Below, in pieces: positions 18,097 through 28,471 of a stretch of DNA of 64,000 nt. Where the stretch lies: positions 1 through 64,000 of the forward strand of contig NZ_JXOK01000019.1 in NCBI RefSeq assembly GCF_000830505.1. The letters run 5' to 3'. Each line of letters opens with the position of its first letter. Positions within the stretch are counted from its first letter, which is position 1. Source of the DNA: Vibrio mytili (lineage in GTDB: Bacteria > Pseudomonadota > Gammaproteobacteria > Enterobacterales > Vibrionaceae). Under the pieces are notes generated by a model, which saw only the letters and a program-made list of their open reading frames with translations, did no database searches and was not told the origin of the DNA. The translations under genes and the position numbers were made by a program.

Positions 18097-20696
18097 CCCG
18101 ACGACGGGTAAGGATTCATCTTGGTGATACCACTGGGCGGGACAAGTATTCCCTTTTCTCCTTGAACCCCGAATTGCTGTATCTCAAGTAAGGTGCCATA
18201 TTCGTCATTGCTAAAGCTGCCCTTACGGCGGTTTACTTTTGGCCCAATCGCCGTATCCCGAACTCTGCCCGATTGATATTCTGGTTCTCCAAGCGGTTCT
18301 CTGTCTAAACCCAGCTCAGAACCGACATCGTGCATGCTGATTGAGTAGTCATCAAAGCTGTAGAAAATGCCTTTCTCTGCATCGAGATAGTTCTGAGTCA
18401 ACAGTGGGCCATCCGAACCGTAAATTCGGACCAAGTGCTCGCCAGTGCTGACTCTGTAGATGTCGCGGACATTATCTTCACTAATAGTCGCAATCACATA
18501 CTCATCACACTGAGAAAACTCATAGGCATACACAAAATCATCGTTACTCAATCGAACCAGACATTCTCCCGTTCGGAGATCCACCACGGATTGCTTGTAA
18601 ACCAGCCTTTGACCATCAAACGAGATGGCAAATTCATCACTGCCGATTCCAAAGCGATATGGCAACTGAACCGTTTTTTCTGCGCCTGTGGTTAAATCGA
18701 CAGAGATGAGTCGATCAGTGCTATCCAAATCGATAACCTGAGAGTAAAGCGCAAAATTACCCGTCGGACTTAACTTCAGCGTCTGGCCTGGTATGTGCTC
18801 AAACCGGCATCGCTCCCGTCCTGAAGCAAGATCGATCGCAACAACGGCATCTTTACCCTCGACCTTCACATCAAATAAATCCGCGTTTAAGTCTGCATCT
18901 TCGTCCAACTCTTGCGTAATGCCAATCAGTAAAGTACGCCCATCCGCAGAAAGCTCAAACGGGAGGTGAGATTGAAACGCATTTAAACGAAATGTAATGA
19001 CAGGCAGAGATTGCCCTAAGTGCCAGCCTTGCAACAATCCCTGCTTCCAATCAAGCGTCGCAAAATGGACTGGGCTGTGCTCTTTAGGTCTTAAGGCATA
19101 AGCAACAGCATACAAACCATCGTCTGGGATTGGCCGAAACGATACGGGGGTCATGGTGTCGGATTGGGTGATCGTCACATCATCATCCGATTGGCTAATC
19201 AGATAAGAGACTCCGAGATAATTCACATAGGCAAAACTGTTCACGTCATGCAGCGAAAACAAAGGCTGCGTGACCCGGACTAGTTGTGCCTGGTCACGCA
19301 ATTCGCAAAACGATGAATAGCCGTAACAAACCTCAAATGCCGGCTCAATAATCCCTTCTAGGATGCCACGCAGATTATTTGCTACCCGAACCTTCAATTC
19401 ACGGCGCTTAGTCAAAAATTCAGCGGCATTTTCTACTGATAGCTCTTCACCAATCAGAGCGAGAGCTAAGCGATCATAAAAGTCATTGTTGCAGTATATG
19501 TACAGATCATCTTGGCTAATTTCTTCCAGCGGTTCTTCTTGCTCTGTACATTCTTTAATACAACCGTGCAGTAAATGCATGAAGTCATCATCTTGCTGAA
19601 TATCGGTCAGTGTGGAGAAGCTCGCAGAGCTATAGCAAACTTGCTCTGCACGAATGATATCGCTGGCGCAAATCAGAAGCTGCTCTTCAATAAAATCGGG
19701 ATCTGATAGCTGTGACAAATACCATTTACTAAACGGCGGACAATCGTTAGAGTTGCCAGACATGCGATGCGCAGTCGCTGGATACAAGTATTTGAGATAA
19801 GGAGAATCGGGATAACGCTCTAATAAGTGATTGACCAACTTTATCTCTGGTAAATGGTTATACCAACGATAGGTGAGACTATAACTGTCAATATAATCAA
19901 TAATATACTTGTCACTGATTTCCAACAGCGCAATGTACGGAGCGTCAAACAGCTGAACTTGGTCCGAGTAATAGCGTAGGTCGCTCTCGCTCCCCAAGTT
20001 CATGTTGTACTCGTCGATCAGCTTTACGTACTTCAGTACTAACGCTATTAGTGCTTCGTCCTGTACCGCACAGCGGAATAATTGGCTGCGACGCTTTTGT
20101 TGCCACTCATCGTAAAAGTAGCGTGGCGCATATTCACTGTTTAGAGACTGAAAGTAATGTTGTTCGGTTTTGCCCGCAAAGTCATCAACCGAGTCCTCGG
20201 CTAAATCAAAGAAGGTATAAAGAATCGAACGCTTGGCGCAGACTTGGCGTACATCCCCACTTTCTATATCCGCAATGAGTTTTTGTAGGGCCAGAATCAC
20301 GCTATTGCGGTCTTGTGAATGGTAGACGACTTTATGGACACTATTGCGCCCGTAATGCCGCTCAAGAAAATCAACCGCTTGCTTGCAAATCGGCTGCATC
20401 ACCGGATCTTGCTGTAGCAGCGTGACTGCCTGGTCATAATATTTTTTGACTTGTTTTAATGATTCGCAAAATTCAAAGAAGCACTGCCATAGTTGATTAT
20501 TATTTTGGCCACCTTCAATTTGGCTTTTTTGCTGATGAAACTGATAAAGCTGAGTGAAAGTGTCTGATAGATACTCTCTACTCTCTTGAAGCTCGAATAT
20601 ACAAGCCTTAATGTTGACTGTGTAATCTGTCACCTGATACCTACTGATGATGCGAGTAATGATAGTTATAAAGTTAGGAATATGCTTTGTAAGCAT
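18075..20696 (-). CDS. Large hypothetical protein with beta-propeller-like C half, first gene of unknown cluster
   Basis: An 873-aa protein that I do not recognise. Residues 1 to about 460 look helical, with several basic and aromatic stretches (YYDQAVTLLQQDP, YFYDEWQQKRRSQLFRC). From about 480 to 830 the sequence changes to short beta-rich blades with WD40/YVTN-type turns: SADGRTLLIG (about 582), SPTGNFALY (about 642), SFDGQRLVYK (about 693), VDLRTGECLVRL, YRVSTGEHLVRIYG. There is no signal peptide or transmembrane segment, so a cytosolic location is likely. The ATG at 20694-20696 lacks a clear Shine-Dalgarno, so a slightly later start is possible. The two downstream genes overlap it serially, indicating one operon; 15-bp direct repeats lie 85-160 bp upstream. 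Confidence 0.75.
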   Translation of the reverse strand: MLTKHIPNFITIITRIISRYQVTDYTVNIKACIFELQESREYLSDTFTQLYQFHQQKSQIEGGQNNNQLWQCFFEFCESLKQVKKYYDQAVTLLQQDPVMQPICKQAVDFLERHYGRNSVHKVVYHSQDRNSVILALQKLIADIESGDVRQVCAKRSILYTFFDLAEDSVDDFAGKTEQHYFQSLNSEYAPRYFYDEWQQKRRSQLFRCAVQDEALIALVLKYVKLIDEYNMNLGSESDLRYYSDQVQLFDAPYIALLEISDKYIIDYIDSYSLTYRWYNHLPEIKLVNHLLERYPDSPYLKYLYPATAHRMSGNSNDCPPFSKWYLSQLSDPDFIEEQLLICASDIIRAEQVCYSSASFSTLTDIQQDDDFMHLLHGCIKECTEQEEPLEEISQDDLYIYCNNDFYDRLALALIGEELSVENAAEFLTKRRELKVRVANNLRGILEGIIEPAFEVCYGYSSFCELRDQAQLVRVTQPLFSLHDVNSFAYVNYLGVSYLISQSDDDVTITQSDTMTPVSFRPIPDDGLYAVAYALRPKEHSPVHFATLDWKQGLLQGWHLGQSLPVITFRLNAFQSHLPFELSADGRTLLIGITQELDEDADLNADLFDVKVEGKDAVVAIDLASGRERCRFEHIPGQTLKLSPTGNFALYSQVIDLDSTDRLISVDLTTGAEKTVQLPYRFGIGSDEFAISFDGQRLVYKQSVVDLRTGECLVRLSNDDFVYAYEFSQCDEYVIATISEDNVRDIYRVSTGEHLVRIYGSDGPLLTQNYLDAEKGIFYSFDDYSISMHDVGSELGLDREPLGEPEYQSGRVRDTAIGPKVNRRKGSFSNDEYGTLLEIQQFGVQGEKGILVPPSGITKMNPYPSSGWILFCV

Positions 20697-20780
20697 TTGA
20701 TTTAAAATGCACTTAAGCTAGCACCGAACGTTAAATTATACAACTCAGGTCAACCGGAAACTGATGTGTGACGCGGAACA

Positions 20781-20855
20781 AACAATCGTCTAGTAAACAA
20801 TCGGTTAGTAAGCAATCCGTTTGTAGGCAATCCGTTTGTACACAATCCGCTAGAT
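20781..20855. repeat. Five imperfect 15-bp direct repeats upstream of the unknown operon
   Basis: Five head-to-tail units with consensus close to RRCAATCCGTTTGTA: 20781-20795, 20796-20810, 20811-20825, 20826-20840 and 20841-20855. Units 3 and 4 differ only at their first base. They lie between the aspS terminator and the first gene of the unknown operon, 85-160 bp upstream of its start codon. They could be tandem operator sites or slipped-strand duplications; the sequence does not decide. Confidence 0.8.
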
Positions 20856-20904
20856 AGGGTGAATAGACATTGATGGAAGGACGGCAGTTTTTACTGAGTA
20901 AAAA

Positions 20905-20936
20905 ACAAAAACTCCCGCAGTTGCGGGAGTTTTTCT
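20905..20936 (-). terminator. Rho-independent terminator of aspS
   Basis: AAAAACTCCCGCA / TGCGGGAGTTTTT with a 2-nt centre and T-runs on both strands. It is 15 bp downstream of the aspS stop. Confidence 0.9.
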
Positions 20937-20951
20937 TTCAATGTTTTGTGC

Positions 20952-22741
20952 TTATTCTGCGTCTTGTTCTTTTGCCGCGCCTTTCGCTGCTGTCACGGCA
21001 ATTGCCAGCTCTTCTAGCGATGCTGGGTTCGCAAGGCTTGGAGCGTCTGTTAGTAGACACGCCGCTGCGGTTGTTTTCGGGAATGCAATAACGTCACGGA
21101 TATTCTCAGTGCCACATAGCAGCATCACTAGACGGTCAAGACCGAATGCAAGACCTGCGTGCGGAGGCGTGCCGAATTTCAGAGCATCAAGCAGGAAGCC
21201 AAACTTAAGCTGTTGCTCTTCAGGCGTGATACCTAGAATATCAAATACCGCTTCTTGCATGTCAGCATTGTGGATACGAACAGAACCGCCACCCACTTCG
21301 TAGCCGTTCAGTACCATGTCGTACGCGTTTGAGTTTGCCGCTGCTGGATTCGCTTTTAGCTCTTCTGCTGTCACACCAAGTGGTGATGTGAATGGGTGGT
21401 GCATTGCATGTAGTTGCCTTCGTCGTCTTCTTCGAACATTGGGAAGTCAACCACCCATAGTGGCGCCCATGCAGATTCGTCAGTGAGTTCTAGATCTTTA
21501 CCCAGTTTCAAGCGCAGTGCACCCATAGCTTCTGCAACGATGCCCGCTTTATCAGCGCCAAATAGGATAATGTCACCAGATTCCGCTTGAGTGCGATCAA
21601 GGATGCCGTTGATTACGTCTTCGTTTAGGAACTTCGCTACTGGCGATTGGATACCTTCCATGCCTGCTGCGCGGTCGTTAACCTTCATCCACGCCAAGCC
21701 TTTCGCACCGTAGATTCCAACGAACTCTCCGTAACCGTCAATTTGCTTACGAGTCAAAGACGCACCACCTGGTACTCGGATAACCGCAACGCGACCTTTC
21801 TCGTCGTTTGCAGGGCCTGAGAAGACTTTGAACTCAACGTCTTTAACTAGGTCAGAAACGTCCACAAGCTCGAGTGGGTTACGTAGGTCTGGTTTGTCAG
21901 AACCGAAACGACGGATTGCTTCGCTAAATGGCATCACTGGGAACTGACCTAGATCTACGTTTAATAGCTCTTGCCACATATCGCGAACCATGTTCTCAGT
22001 CACTTCACGTACTTGGTCAGCCGTCATGAATGACGTTTCGATATCGATCTGAGTGAATTCTGGTTGGCGGTCAGCACGTAAGTCTTCATCACGGAAACAC
22101 TTAACGATTTGGTAGTAACGGTCAAAACCAGACATCATTAGCAGCTGTTTGAATAGCTGTGGAGATTGAGGAAGTGCGTAGAAACTACCTTTATGTACAC
22201 GGCTTGGTACCAAGTAGTCACGCGCGCCTTCTGGCGTTGCTTTGGTTAGTACTGGCGTTTCGATATCTAGGAAACCATTGTCATCAAGGAAACGACGAAC
22301 AAAGCTTGATGCTTTCGCACGCAGTTTGATGCGATCACTCATTTCTGGACGACGAAGATCTAAGTAACGGTACTTAAGACGCTGCTCTTCTGAGTTCTTC
22401 TGGTTGAAGTCCAGAGGTAAAGCGTCACTGCGGTTGATAATTTCAAGGCCAGTAGCCAGAATCTCAACTTCACCCGTCGCCATATCTTTGTTTGCTTGGC
22501 TTTCTGGACGAACGCGAACTTCACCCGTCAATTTGATACAAAATTCATTACGAAGTGTATTCGCCACTTCATACGCATCCGCCATATCTGGATCAACTAC
22601 TACCTGAACGATGCCTTCACGATCTCGCATATCGATAAAAATAAGACCGCCTAAATCACGGCGACGGTTAACCCAGCCGCAAAGTTCTACAGTTTGTCCT
22701 GCAAGGGACTTGTTCAGGTGACCACAGTAATGGGTACGCAT
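20952..22741 (-). pseudogene. aspS: Aspartate--tRNA ligase, frameshifted in this sequence
   Basis: Class IIb aminoacyl-tRNA synthetase that charges tRNA-Asp. The N-terminal part ([24 protein letters not shown] anticodon-binding OB fold, in two pieces; [39 protein letters not shown] motif 2) and the C-terminal part ([26 protein letters not shown] motif 3) are in different frames. The break is at about 21404-21410, where ACATGCAATGCACC stands for expected ACATGGCAATGCACC (M-A-M-H-H). Restoring one G gives 596 aa, near the E. coli length of 590. Because the gene is indispensable, a sequencing deletion is by far the likelier explanation. Confidence 0.93.
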
Positions 22742-23103
22742 AATGAAATTCCCAATCTCTCAAAGTTTGTTGACTACGCTCTGTCGGCCTCATTACCAAG
22801 CAGAGTAAAGATTCCGTTATACGCTGAAAATCGTTGAAAATCGACTACTCAGCATACGATTAAGTGTGTTTTATCATTCATTGATGATTTTTAGAACAAC
22901 AAGTGTTCAAAACCGCACCAAAGCAAAAAAATTGTTGGTGATTGAAGCGTGAAATTATACCTAAATAACCTCGATATGCTAGGTTCAGCAAGAATGACTT
23001 GGCTCACAGCCGTGATAACGATTTAACGCTCCAGTCATCATGTAGGTCTGTATGTTTCAGTCAAACTCTCGTAAAGTGAACACAGTAATAAATGTAAAGA
23101 AGA
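22742..23103. other. Intergenic region between divergent aspS and yecE
   Basis: About 360 bp carrying the divergent promoters. It includes one copy of a dispersed motif, TATACCTAAATAACCT, at 22956-22971, followed by a tail GCTAGGTTCAGCAAGAATGA. I see no gene. Confidence 0.5.
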
Positions 23104-23973
23104 ATGATGGATAACTTACCCCTTCGCCTTGGATTAACTATGTGGTCGCATAACCTGTGGCAACAGAGCTTTTATGGTAGTGGCACCAAACCTGCCGAGC
23201 GTTTAGAGAAGTACGCGCAGGTGTTTCATACTGTGGAAGGCAATACCACGTTTTACGCCACTCCCTCAGTCAGTACAGTGCAAAATTGGAGAGCGGCGAC
23301 ACACGACGAATTTAAGTTTACGTTTAAGCTACCCAAAGCCATTACTCATGAACAAATGCTGAGAGGCTGTGACGTGCAGTTGCGGGATTTTATGAAAGTC
23401 ATGGAACCATTGCACGACCGGGTCGGTCAATGGACGATCCAACTCCCCGCGGCCTTTGGTCCACAGCACCTCGAACAGTTGAAGAAGTTCTGCTCCAGTT
23501 TCCCACCTAATTTTCCTCTTGGGGTTGAAGTGCGCCATATGGATTTTTTCTCTAAAGGAGCAGAAGAACGAGCACTTAACCAATGGTTAGTAGAAAATAA
23601 TATTGACCGCATTATTATGGATAGCCGCCCTGTCTTTGCCGCTAAGTCCGACAATGAGGCGATCATTGATGCACAAATGAAAAAACCCAAAGTGCCCGTT
23701 CATGCGATCGCGACAGCTTCTAACCCGATGATTCGTTTCATTGGTCATCCTCAAGAACAACAAAATTACGAGTTTTTTACCCCTTGGTTGAATAAGCTAC
23801 CGCAATGGATTGCCGAAGGTAAAAAGCCATATGTCATGATCCATACAGCCGACAACATTATTGCGCCTGAGCTGGCGGCAAACCTATACAAGAACTTGCA
23901 AAAGCGCGTTAATTTACCCGATTTAGCCGCGTTTCCTGCGAACAGAGGCAATGCACAAATAACCATGTTTTAA
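23104..23973 (+). CDS. yecE: DUF72 family protein YecE
   Basis: A 289-aa member of the DUF72 (YecE) family, a TIM-barrel-like fold of unknown enzymatic role. Recognised by LRLGLTMWSHNLWQQSFYG at the N terminus, the line YAQVFHTVEGNTTFYATPS, FKFTFKLPKAITHE, and GVEVRHMDFF. There are two adjacent ATG codons (23104 and 23107) after AAAGAAGA, and either could be used. It precedes cmoA and cmoB in the same direction, as related genes do in E. coli. Confidence 0.85.
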   Translation: MMDNLPLRLGLTMWSHNLWQQSFYGSGTKPAERLEKYAQVFHTVEGNTTFYATPSVSTVQNWRAATHDEFKFTFKLPKAITHEQMLRGCDVQLRDFMKVMEPLHDRVGQWTIQLPAAFGPQHLEQLKKFCSSFPPNFPLGVEVRHMDFFSKGAEERALNQWLVENNIDRIIMDSRPVFAAKSDNEAIIDAQMKKPKVPVHAIATASNPMIRFIGHPQEQQNYEFFTPWLNKLPQWIAEGKKPYVMIHTADNIIAPELAANLYKNLQKRVNLPDLAAFPANRGNAQITMF

Positions 23974-24049
23974 AGTGCATGTTTTGCCGTAATCAAAAGC
24001 AATGCATGACAGGGGCTCGAATTTCTCATAAAATACGCGCCTTTTTTGA

Positions 24050-24826
<777 letters not shown>

Positions 24827-24888
24827 CGTATCGCAAACAAATTACTCAGATTTATTTTTTATACCACCAACTCAGCGATTAACTAACT

Positions 24889-25860
24889 ATGTTTAACTTT
24901 GCAAATTTCTATCAATTGATTGCCCAAGACACACGTCTTCAACCTTGGCTAAACGTATTACCACAACAGCTAACGGACTGGCAAAATGCAGAGCACGGTG
25001 ACTTTGGACGCTGGTTGAAAGCTTTAAATAAGATACCGGAAGGTTCACCGAACCAGATTGATATTCAGCACTCAGTCACCATCAGCAATGACACACCGTT
25101 TCATGAAGGTGAGCTGAAGAAACTGGAAAACTTGTTACGTACTTTCCACCCATGGCGTAAAGGTCCATACACCGTTCATGGTATTCATATTGATACCGAA
25201 TGGCGCAGTGACTGGAAATGGGATCGCGTACTCCCACATATTTCTCCCCTGAAAAACCGTAGTGTGCTTGATGTAGGTTGTGGCAATGGCTATCACATGT
25301 GGCGCATGCTGGGTGAAGGCGCGCGCCTTTGTGTTGGTATTGACCCATCTCATCTGTTTCTAATCCAGTTCGAAGCCATTCGTAAGCTGATGGGTGACGA
25401 TCAGCGTGCACATCTTTTGCCACTGGGTATTGAACAGTTACCAAAATTAGAGGCATTCGACACGGTATTTAGCATGGGGGTTCTATACCACCGTCGCTCC
25501 CCACTCGACCATTTGATTCAGTTGAAAGATCAGCTTGTATCCGGTGGCGAATTGGTTTTGGAAACCCTTGTCATTGAAGGGGATGAAAATGCGGTCTTAG
25601 TGCCAACGTCTCGCTACGCCCAAATGCGAAATGTGTATTTCTTCCCTTCAGCAAAAGCACTCAAAGTGTGGTTGGAGTTAGTTGGTTTCGAGAATGTCCG
25701 TATCGTCGATGAAAGCATCACGACAACCGGCGAGCAACGTACTACAGACTGGATGACACACAACTCATTACCAGATTACTTAGATCCAAACGATCCAAGT
25801 AAGACAGTAGAAGGCTATCCGGCTCCAAGACGAGCAGTTTTGATTGCGGATAAGCCGTAA
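24889..25860 (+). CDS. cmoB: tRNA U34 carboxymethyltransferase CmoB
   Basis: Transfers a carboxymethyl group from carboxy-SAM to 5-hydroxyuridine 34 of several tRNAs, forming cmo5U. It is 323 aa long with an N-terminal helical domain ([20 protein letters not shown]) and a Rossmann methyltransferase domain, SAM loop [14 protein letters not shown], then [16 protein letters not shown]. The ending [12 protein letters not shown] matches E. coli CmoB (323 aa). Confidence 0.97.
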   Translation: MFNFANFYQLIAQDTRLQPWLNVLPQQLTDWQNAEHGDFGRWLKALNKIPEGSPNQIDIQHSVTISNDTPFHEGELKKLENLLRTFHPWRKGPYTVHGIHIDTEWRSDWKWDRVLPHISPLKNRSVLDVGCGNGYHMWRMLGEGARLCVGIDPSHLFLIQFEAIRKLMGDDQRAHLLPLGIEQLPKLEAFDTVFSMGVLYHRRSPLDHLIQLKDQLVSGGELVLETLVIEGDENAVLVPTSRYAQMRNVYFFPSAKALKVWLELVGFENVRIVDESITTTGEQRTTDWMTHNSLPDYLDPNDPSKTVEGYPAPRRAVLIADKP

Positions 25861-26189
25861 AACTATTAAACCGTTAATCACTACTCGTCAAAAAAGAACG
25901 AGCCAACGCTCACTTCTGACATAGTTTTAACCATCTAAAACGGCGAAACCATTACCCTTCCTTCAGTCTTTATCAAGGACTTGTTTTATTCGCTCTTATA
26001 CTGCGTTACTGATTTTCTACGTAGAATGTTCATGTCTAATTGGAATTTAACTTAGAATGACCGTGTATTCGAATCAGTACCTTGCTTAAGAGCGGATCAA
26101 TTCTTGCTGAACAAGCTTCTTGATGTGACTTGAGTATATAAGCTAAACTCCTAAAAAACATACAACTTAATCTGACCCCAAGGTTTTCA
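25861..26189. other. Intergenic region cmoB to retropepsin-like lipoprotein
   Basis: About 330 bp. A GAGCCAACGCTC micro-hairpin near 25900 has no T-run, so I do not call a terminator. The promoter for the following three-gene operon must be here. No gene is seen; a minus-strand open frame in 26036-26251 overlaps the real gene and looks random. Confidence 0.45.
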
Positions 26190-26954
26190 ATGTTAATACG
26201 ATTGACTCCGGTTATTGCTATTGCCTTATTGTCTGGGTGTTCACTCACCAAAGGCGAGCAGTACCATCAAGAAACGCTAGCCGCCATAGAATCCTCTGAA
26301 GCAAATGTTAATAATCGCATTACTAATCTAGAGCTGCAGCTAAGCAATCAATCTGACTATATCGATAGCCTTGAAGTGCAAGTCGATACATTACAGGGGG
26401 AGCTTCGTTCTTTTCGACGTGAAGCGATGGCTGAAGTGAAAAAACCAAAACCCCAAGTCGTTGTCCCACCAACACCAGAGGTAGAACAAACACCGACGCA
26501 TGAGATCCTCCTTGGTTCCATTGAAAAAGTGACGATTGAATCAACCAAGCAAATATTTGACGCCAGAGTCGACACTGGTGCTGCCACCTCTTCATTGAAT
26601 GCAGTTGATATTGAAGAGTTCGAACGAAATGGCGAAAACTGGGTGCGATTCCATCTGGCCGATAGTACGAAGTCAGACGAGGAAAAACGTACATGGATTG
26701 AAGCCCCTGTTGTTCGCTATGCAAAAATCCGTCAAGCCATGAACGAAGAGGCTAAACGTCGACCTGTCGTAGAGCTTTGGGTACGAGTCGGAAAAATTCA
26801 TGAAAAAGCGCAATTTACGTTGGCAGATCGTTCACAGATGAACCATCCTATTTTACTGGGCAGAGAGTTTATGCGCGACATAGCATTAGTTGATGTCAGT
26901 CGTACGTACATCCAAACAGAAAAAGATACTAAGAAAAACAAAACGAATAATTAA
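26190..26954 (+). CDS. Retropepsin-like aspartic protease family lipoprotein
   Basis: A 254-aa protein with a lipoprotein signal (lipobox LLSGC, Cys17), a coiled-coil stalk (about 25-85), a Pro-rich linker (about 86-103), and a C-terminal domain with the aspartic-protease motif D128-T-G in DARVDTGAATSSLNA and an ILLGREFM segment. That domain belongs to the RimB/retropepsin-like group once annotated as ATP-dependent zinc protease. It would sit on a periplasm-facing membrane leaflet. It lies 8 bp before a 7TM inactive-transglutaminase gene and in one operon with an ATP-grasp ligase, a combination seen repeatedly in gammaproteobacteria. Whether it cleaves a peptide made by that ligase is unproven. 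Confidence 0.82.
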   Translation: MLIRLTPVIAIALLSGCSLTKGEQYHQETLAAIESSEANVNNRITNLELQLSNQSDYIDSLEVQVDTLQGELRSFRREAMAEVKKPKPQVVVPPTPEVEQTPTHEILLGSIEKVTIESTKQIFDARVDTGAATSSLNAVDIEEFERNGENWVRFHLADSTKSDEEKRTWIEAPVVRYAKIRQAMNEEAKRRPVVELWVRVGKIHEKAQFTLADRSQMNHPILLGREFMRDIALVDVSRTYIQTEKDTKKNKTNN

Positions 26955-26962
26955 GGTAGATT

Positions 26963-28468
26963 ATGACGTCAAAAATACCGTTTTACCTTTCAATCTTCTT
27001 GTTGTTGATTGCAGGGATTGCTCTGAGTGTTTTCCGACACCAAACCTATGGCGTACCATGGACTCCAGGTGAAACCAGTCAAGTATGGGATGTAGAGGCA
27101 CGAATTGAATTCAACGCCAACGGAAACGAAGTAAAAGCTTCATTGGCTGCGCCACATACCCAAAGCGGCTATACCCTCATTGGTGAGTCCGCATCCTCTT
27201 CAGGCTATGGTGTTTCTTACATCAGTTCAGATTCAGGCCGACGTGCTGAATGGTCTATTCGTCAAGCAACCGGCCCACAAACGATTTATTACAAAGCGCA
27301 ATTTTTGGTAGACCCGCAAGCAAAGGTAACACCACTTCCGCCCTCTGAAGATATCACGCCTCCTACGCTTTCAGCTCCCCAACAAGCAGCAGCAAATGCA
27401 TTGATCGAAAGAGCAATGAGCCGCTCAGCGGATAACATTACGTTTACTCGTGAGCTGATTAAAGCGCTGAATGATCCTGACAGCCAAAATACTGCTTTGT
27501 TGCTTAACGACTTTGATCGTACTGACGCATTACAAGCGATTCTCCTCACCGCAAATGTTCAGAGCAAAGTAGTCGGAGTGATTGAGTTAGAAGACGGACG
27601 TCGACGTCAAACCATACAACCTATGGTGCAAGTATGGTCAGGTGAAGAGTGGGTATTATTCTCACCAAACTCGGTACAAAAAGCTGAACAACCAAACTTG
27701 CTAGTTTGGGATGAATCCAATGTTTCTTTACTTGACCTAGTGGGCGGACAAAATAGTCAGGTTCACTTCTCCATGATCAAGCAAGATGTAACACCGCAGC
27801 AGGCAACCAATAATAAGATTGAAGCTGACGGCTTGTTGAACATCTCGATTCATAGTTTGCCTCTTGAAGAACAAGCCATGTTTAAAACGATAATGCTGAT
27901 ACCTATTGGTGCGCTCATCGTTGTCTTCCTGCGGGTAATTATCGGCCTTAAAACTTCAGGTACGTTCATGCCAGTTTTGATTGCTGTTGCCTTTGTTCAA
28001 ACGCAACTGGTCACTGGTATCGTAGGCTTCTTGCTGATTGTTGGTACGGGTTTGATTATCCGAAGTTATTTATCGAGGCTGAACTTGCTTCTGGTTGCAC
28101 GGATATCCGCCGTTATCATTACGGTAATCATGATTATTTCTGTATTTACCGTTGTCGCGTTTAAGATTGGCCTAACGGAAGGTCTAACCATCACTTTCTT
28201 CCCGATGATCATCTTGTCATGGACCATCGAACGTATGTCGATTCTGTGGGAAGAAGAAGGGGCAAAAGAAGTGGCGTTGCAAGGTGGCGGCTCGCTGCTT
28301 ACCGCTGTACTGGTTTATTTAGCAATGACGAACTCGTATATCCAACACTTAACCTTTAACTTTATTGGCCTACAGTTGATTGTTCTGGCAGGTATTCTCC
28401 TACTCGGTACCTACACGGGCTACCGCTTGACAGAGCTTCGTCGCTTCAAACCGTTAGCGGAGGACTAA
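26963..28468 (+). CDS. Inactive transglutaminase fused to 7 transmembrane helices
   Basis: A 501-aa membrane protein: an N-terminal membrane anchor (about 7-25), a large periplasmic region (about 30-300) with a transglutaminase-like fold that lacks a convincing Cys-His-Asp triad, and a C-terminal block of about seven transmembrane helices (about 310-490; FKTIMLIPIGALIVVFLRVIIGL starts the block, GTYTGYRLTELRRF ends it). This is the 7TM/inactive-transglutaminase family. It is followed 3 bp later by an ATP-grasp ligase, so the pair is co-translated. The likely role is membrane recruitment or sensing for the ligase product, which is inference from conserved neighbourhood only. Confidence 0.82.
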   Translation: MTSKIPFYLSIFLLLIAGIALSVFRHQTYGVPWTPGETSQVWDVEARIEFNANGNEVKASLAAPHTQSGYTLIGESASSSGYGVSYISSDSGRRAEWSIRQATGPQTIYYKAQFLVDPQAKVTPLPPSEDITPPTLSAPQQAAANALIERAMSRSADNITFTRELIKALNDPDSQNTALLLNDFDRTDALQAILLTANVQSKVVGVIELEDGRRRQTIQPMVQVWSGEEWVLFSPNSVQKAEQPNLLVWDESNVSLLDLVGGQNSQVHFSMIKQDVTPQQATNNKIEADGLLNISIHSLPLEEQAMFKTIMLIPIGALIVVFLRVIIGLKTSGTFMPVLIAVAFVQTQLVTGIVGFLLIVGTGLIIRSYLSRLNLLLVARISAVIITVIMIISVFTVVAFKIGLTEGLTITFFPMIILSWTIERMSILWEEEGAKEVALQGGGSLLTAVLVYLAMTNSYIQHLTFNFIGLQLIVLAGILLLGTYTGYRLTELRRFKPLAED

Positions 28469-28471
28469 ACG

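Noticed and set aside
26036..26251. 71-aa minus-strand frame before the retropepsin-like gene
   Set aside because: Overlaps the lipoprotein start in antisense and has no protein-like pattern.
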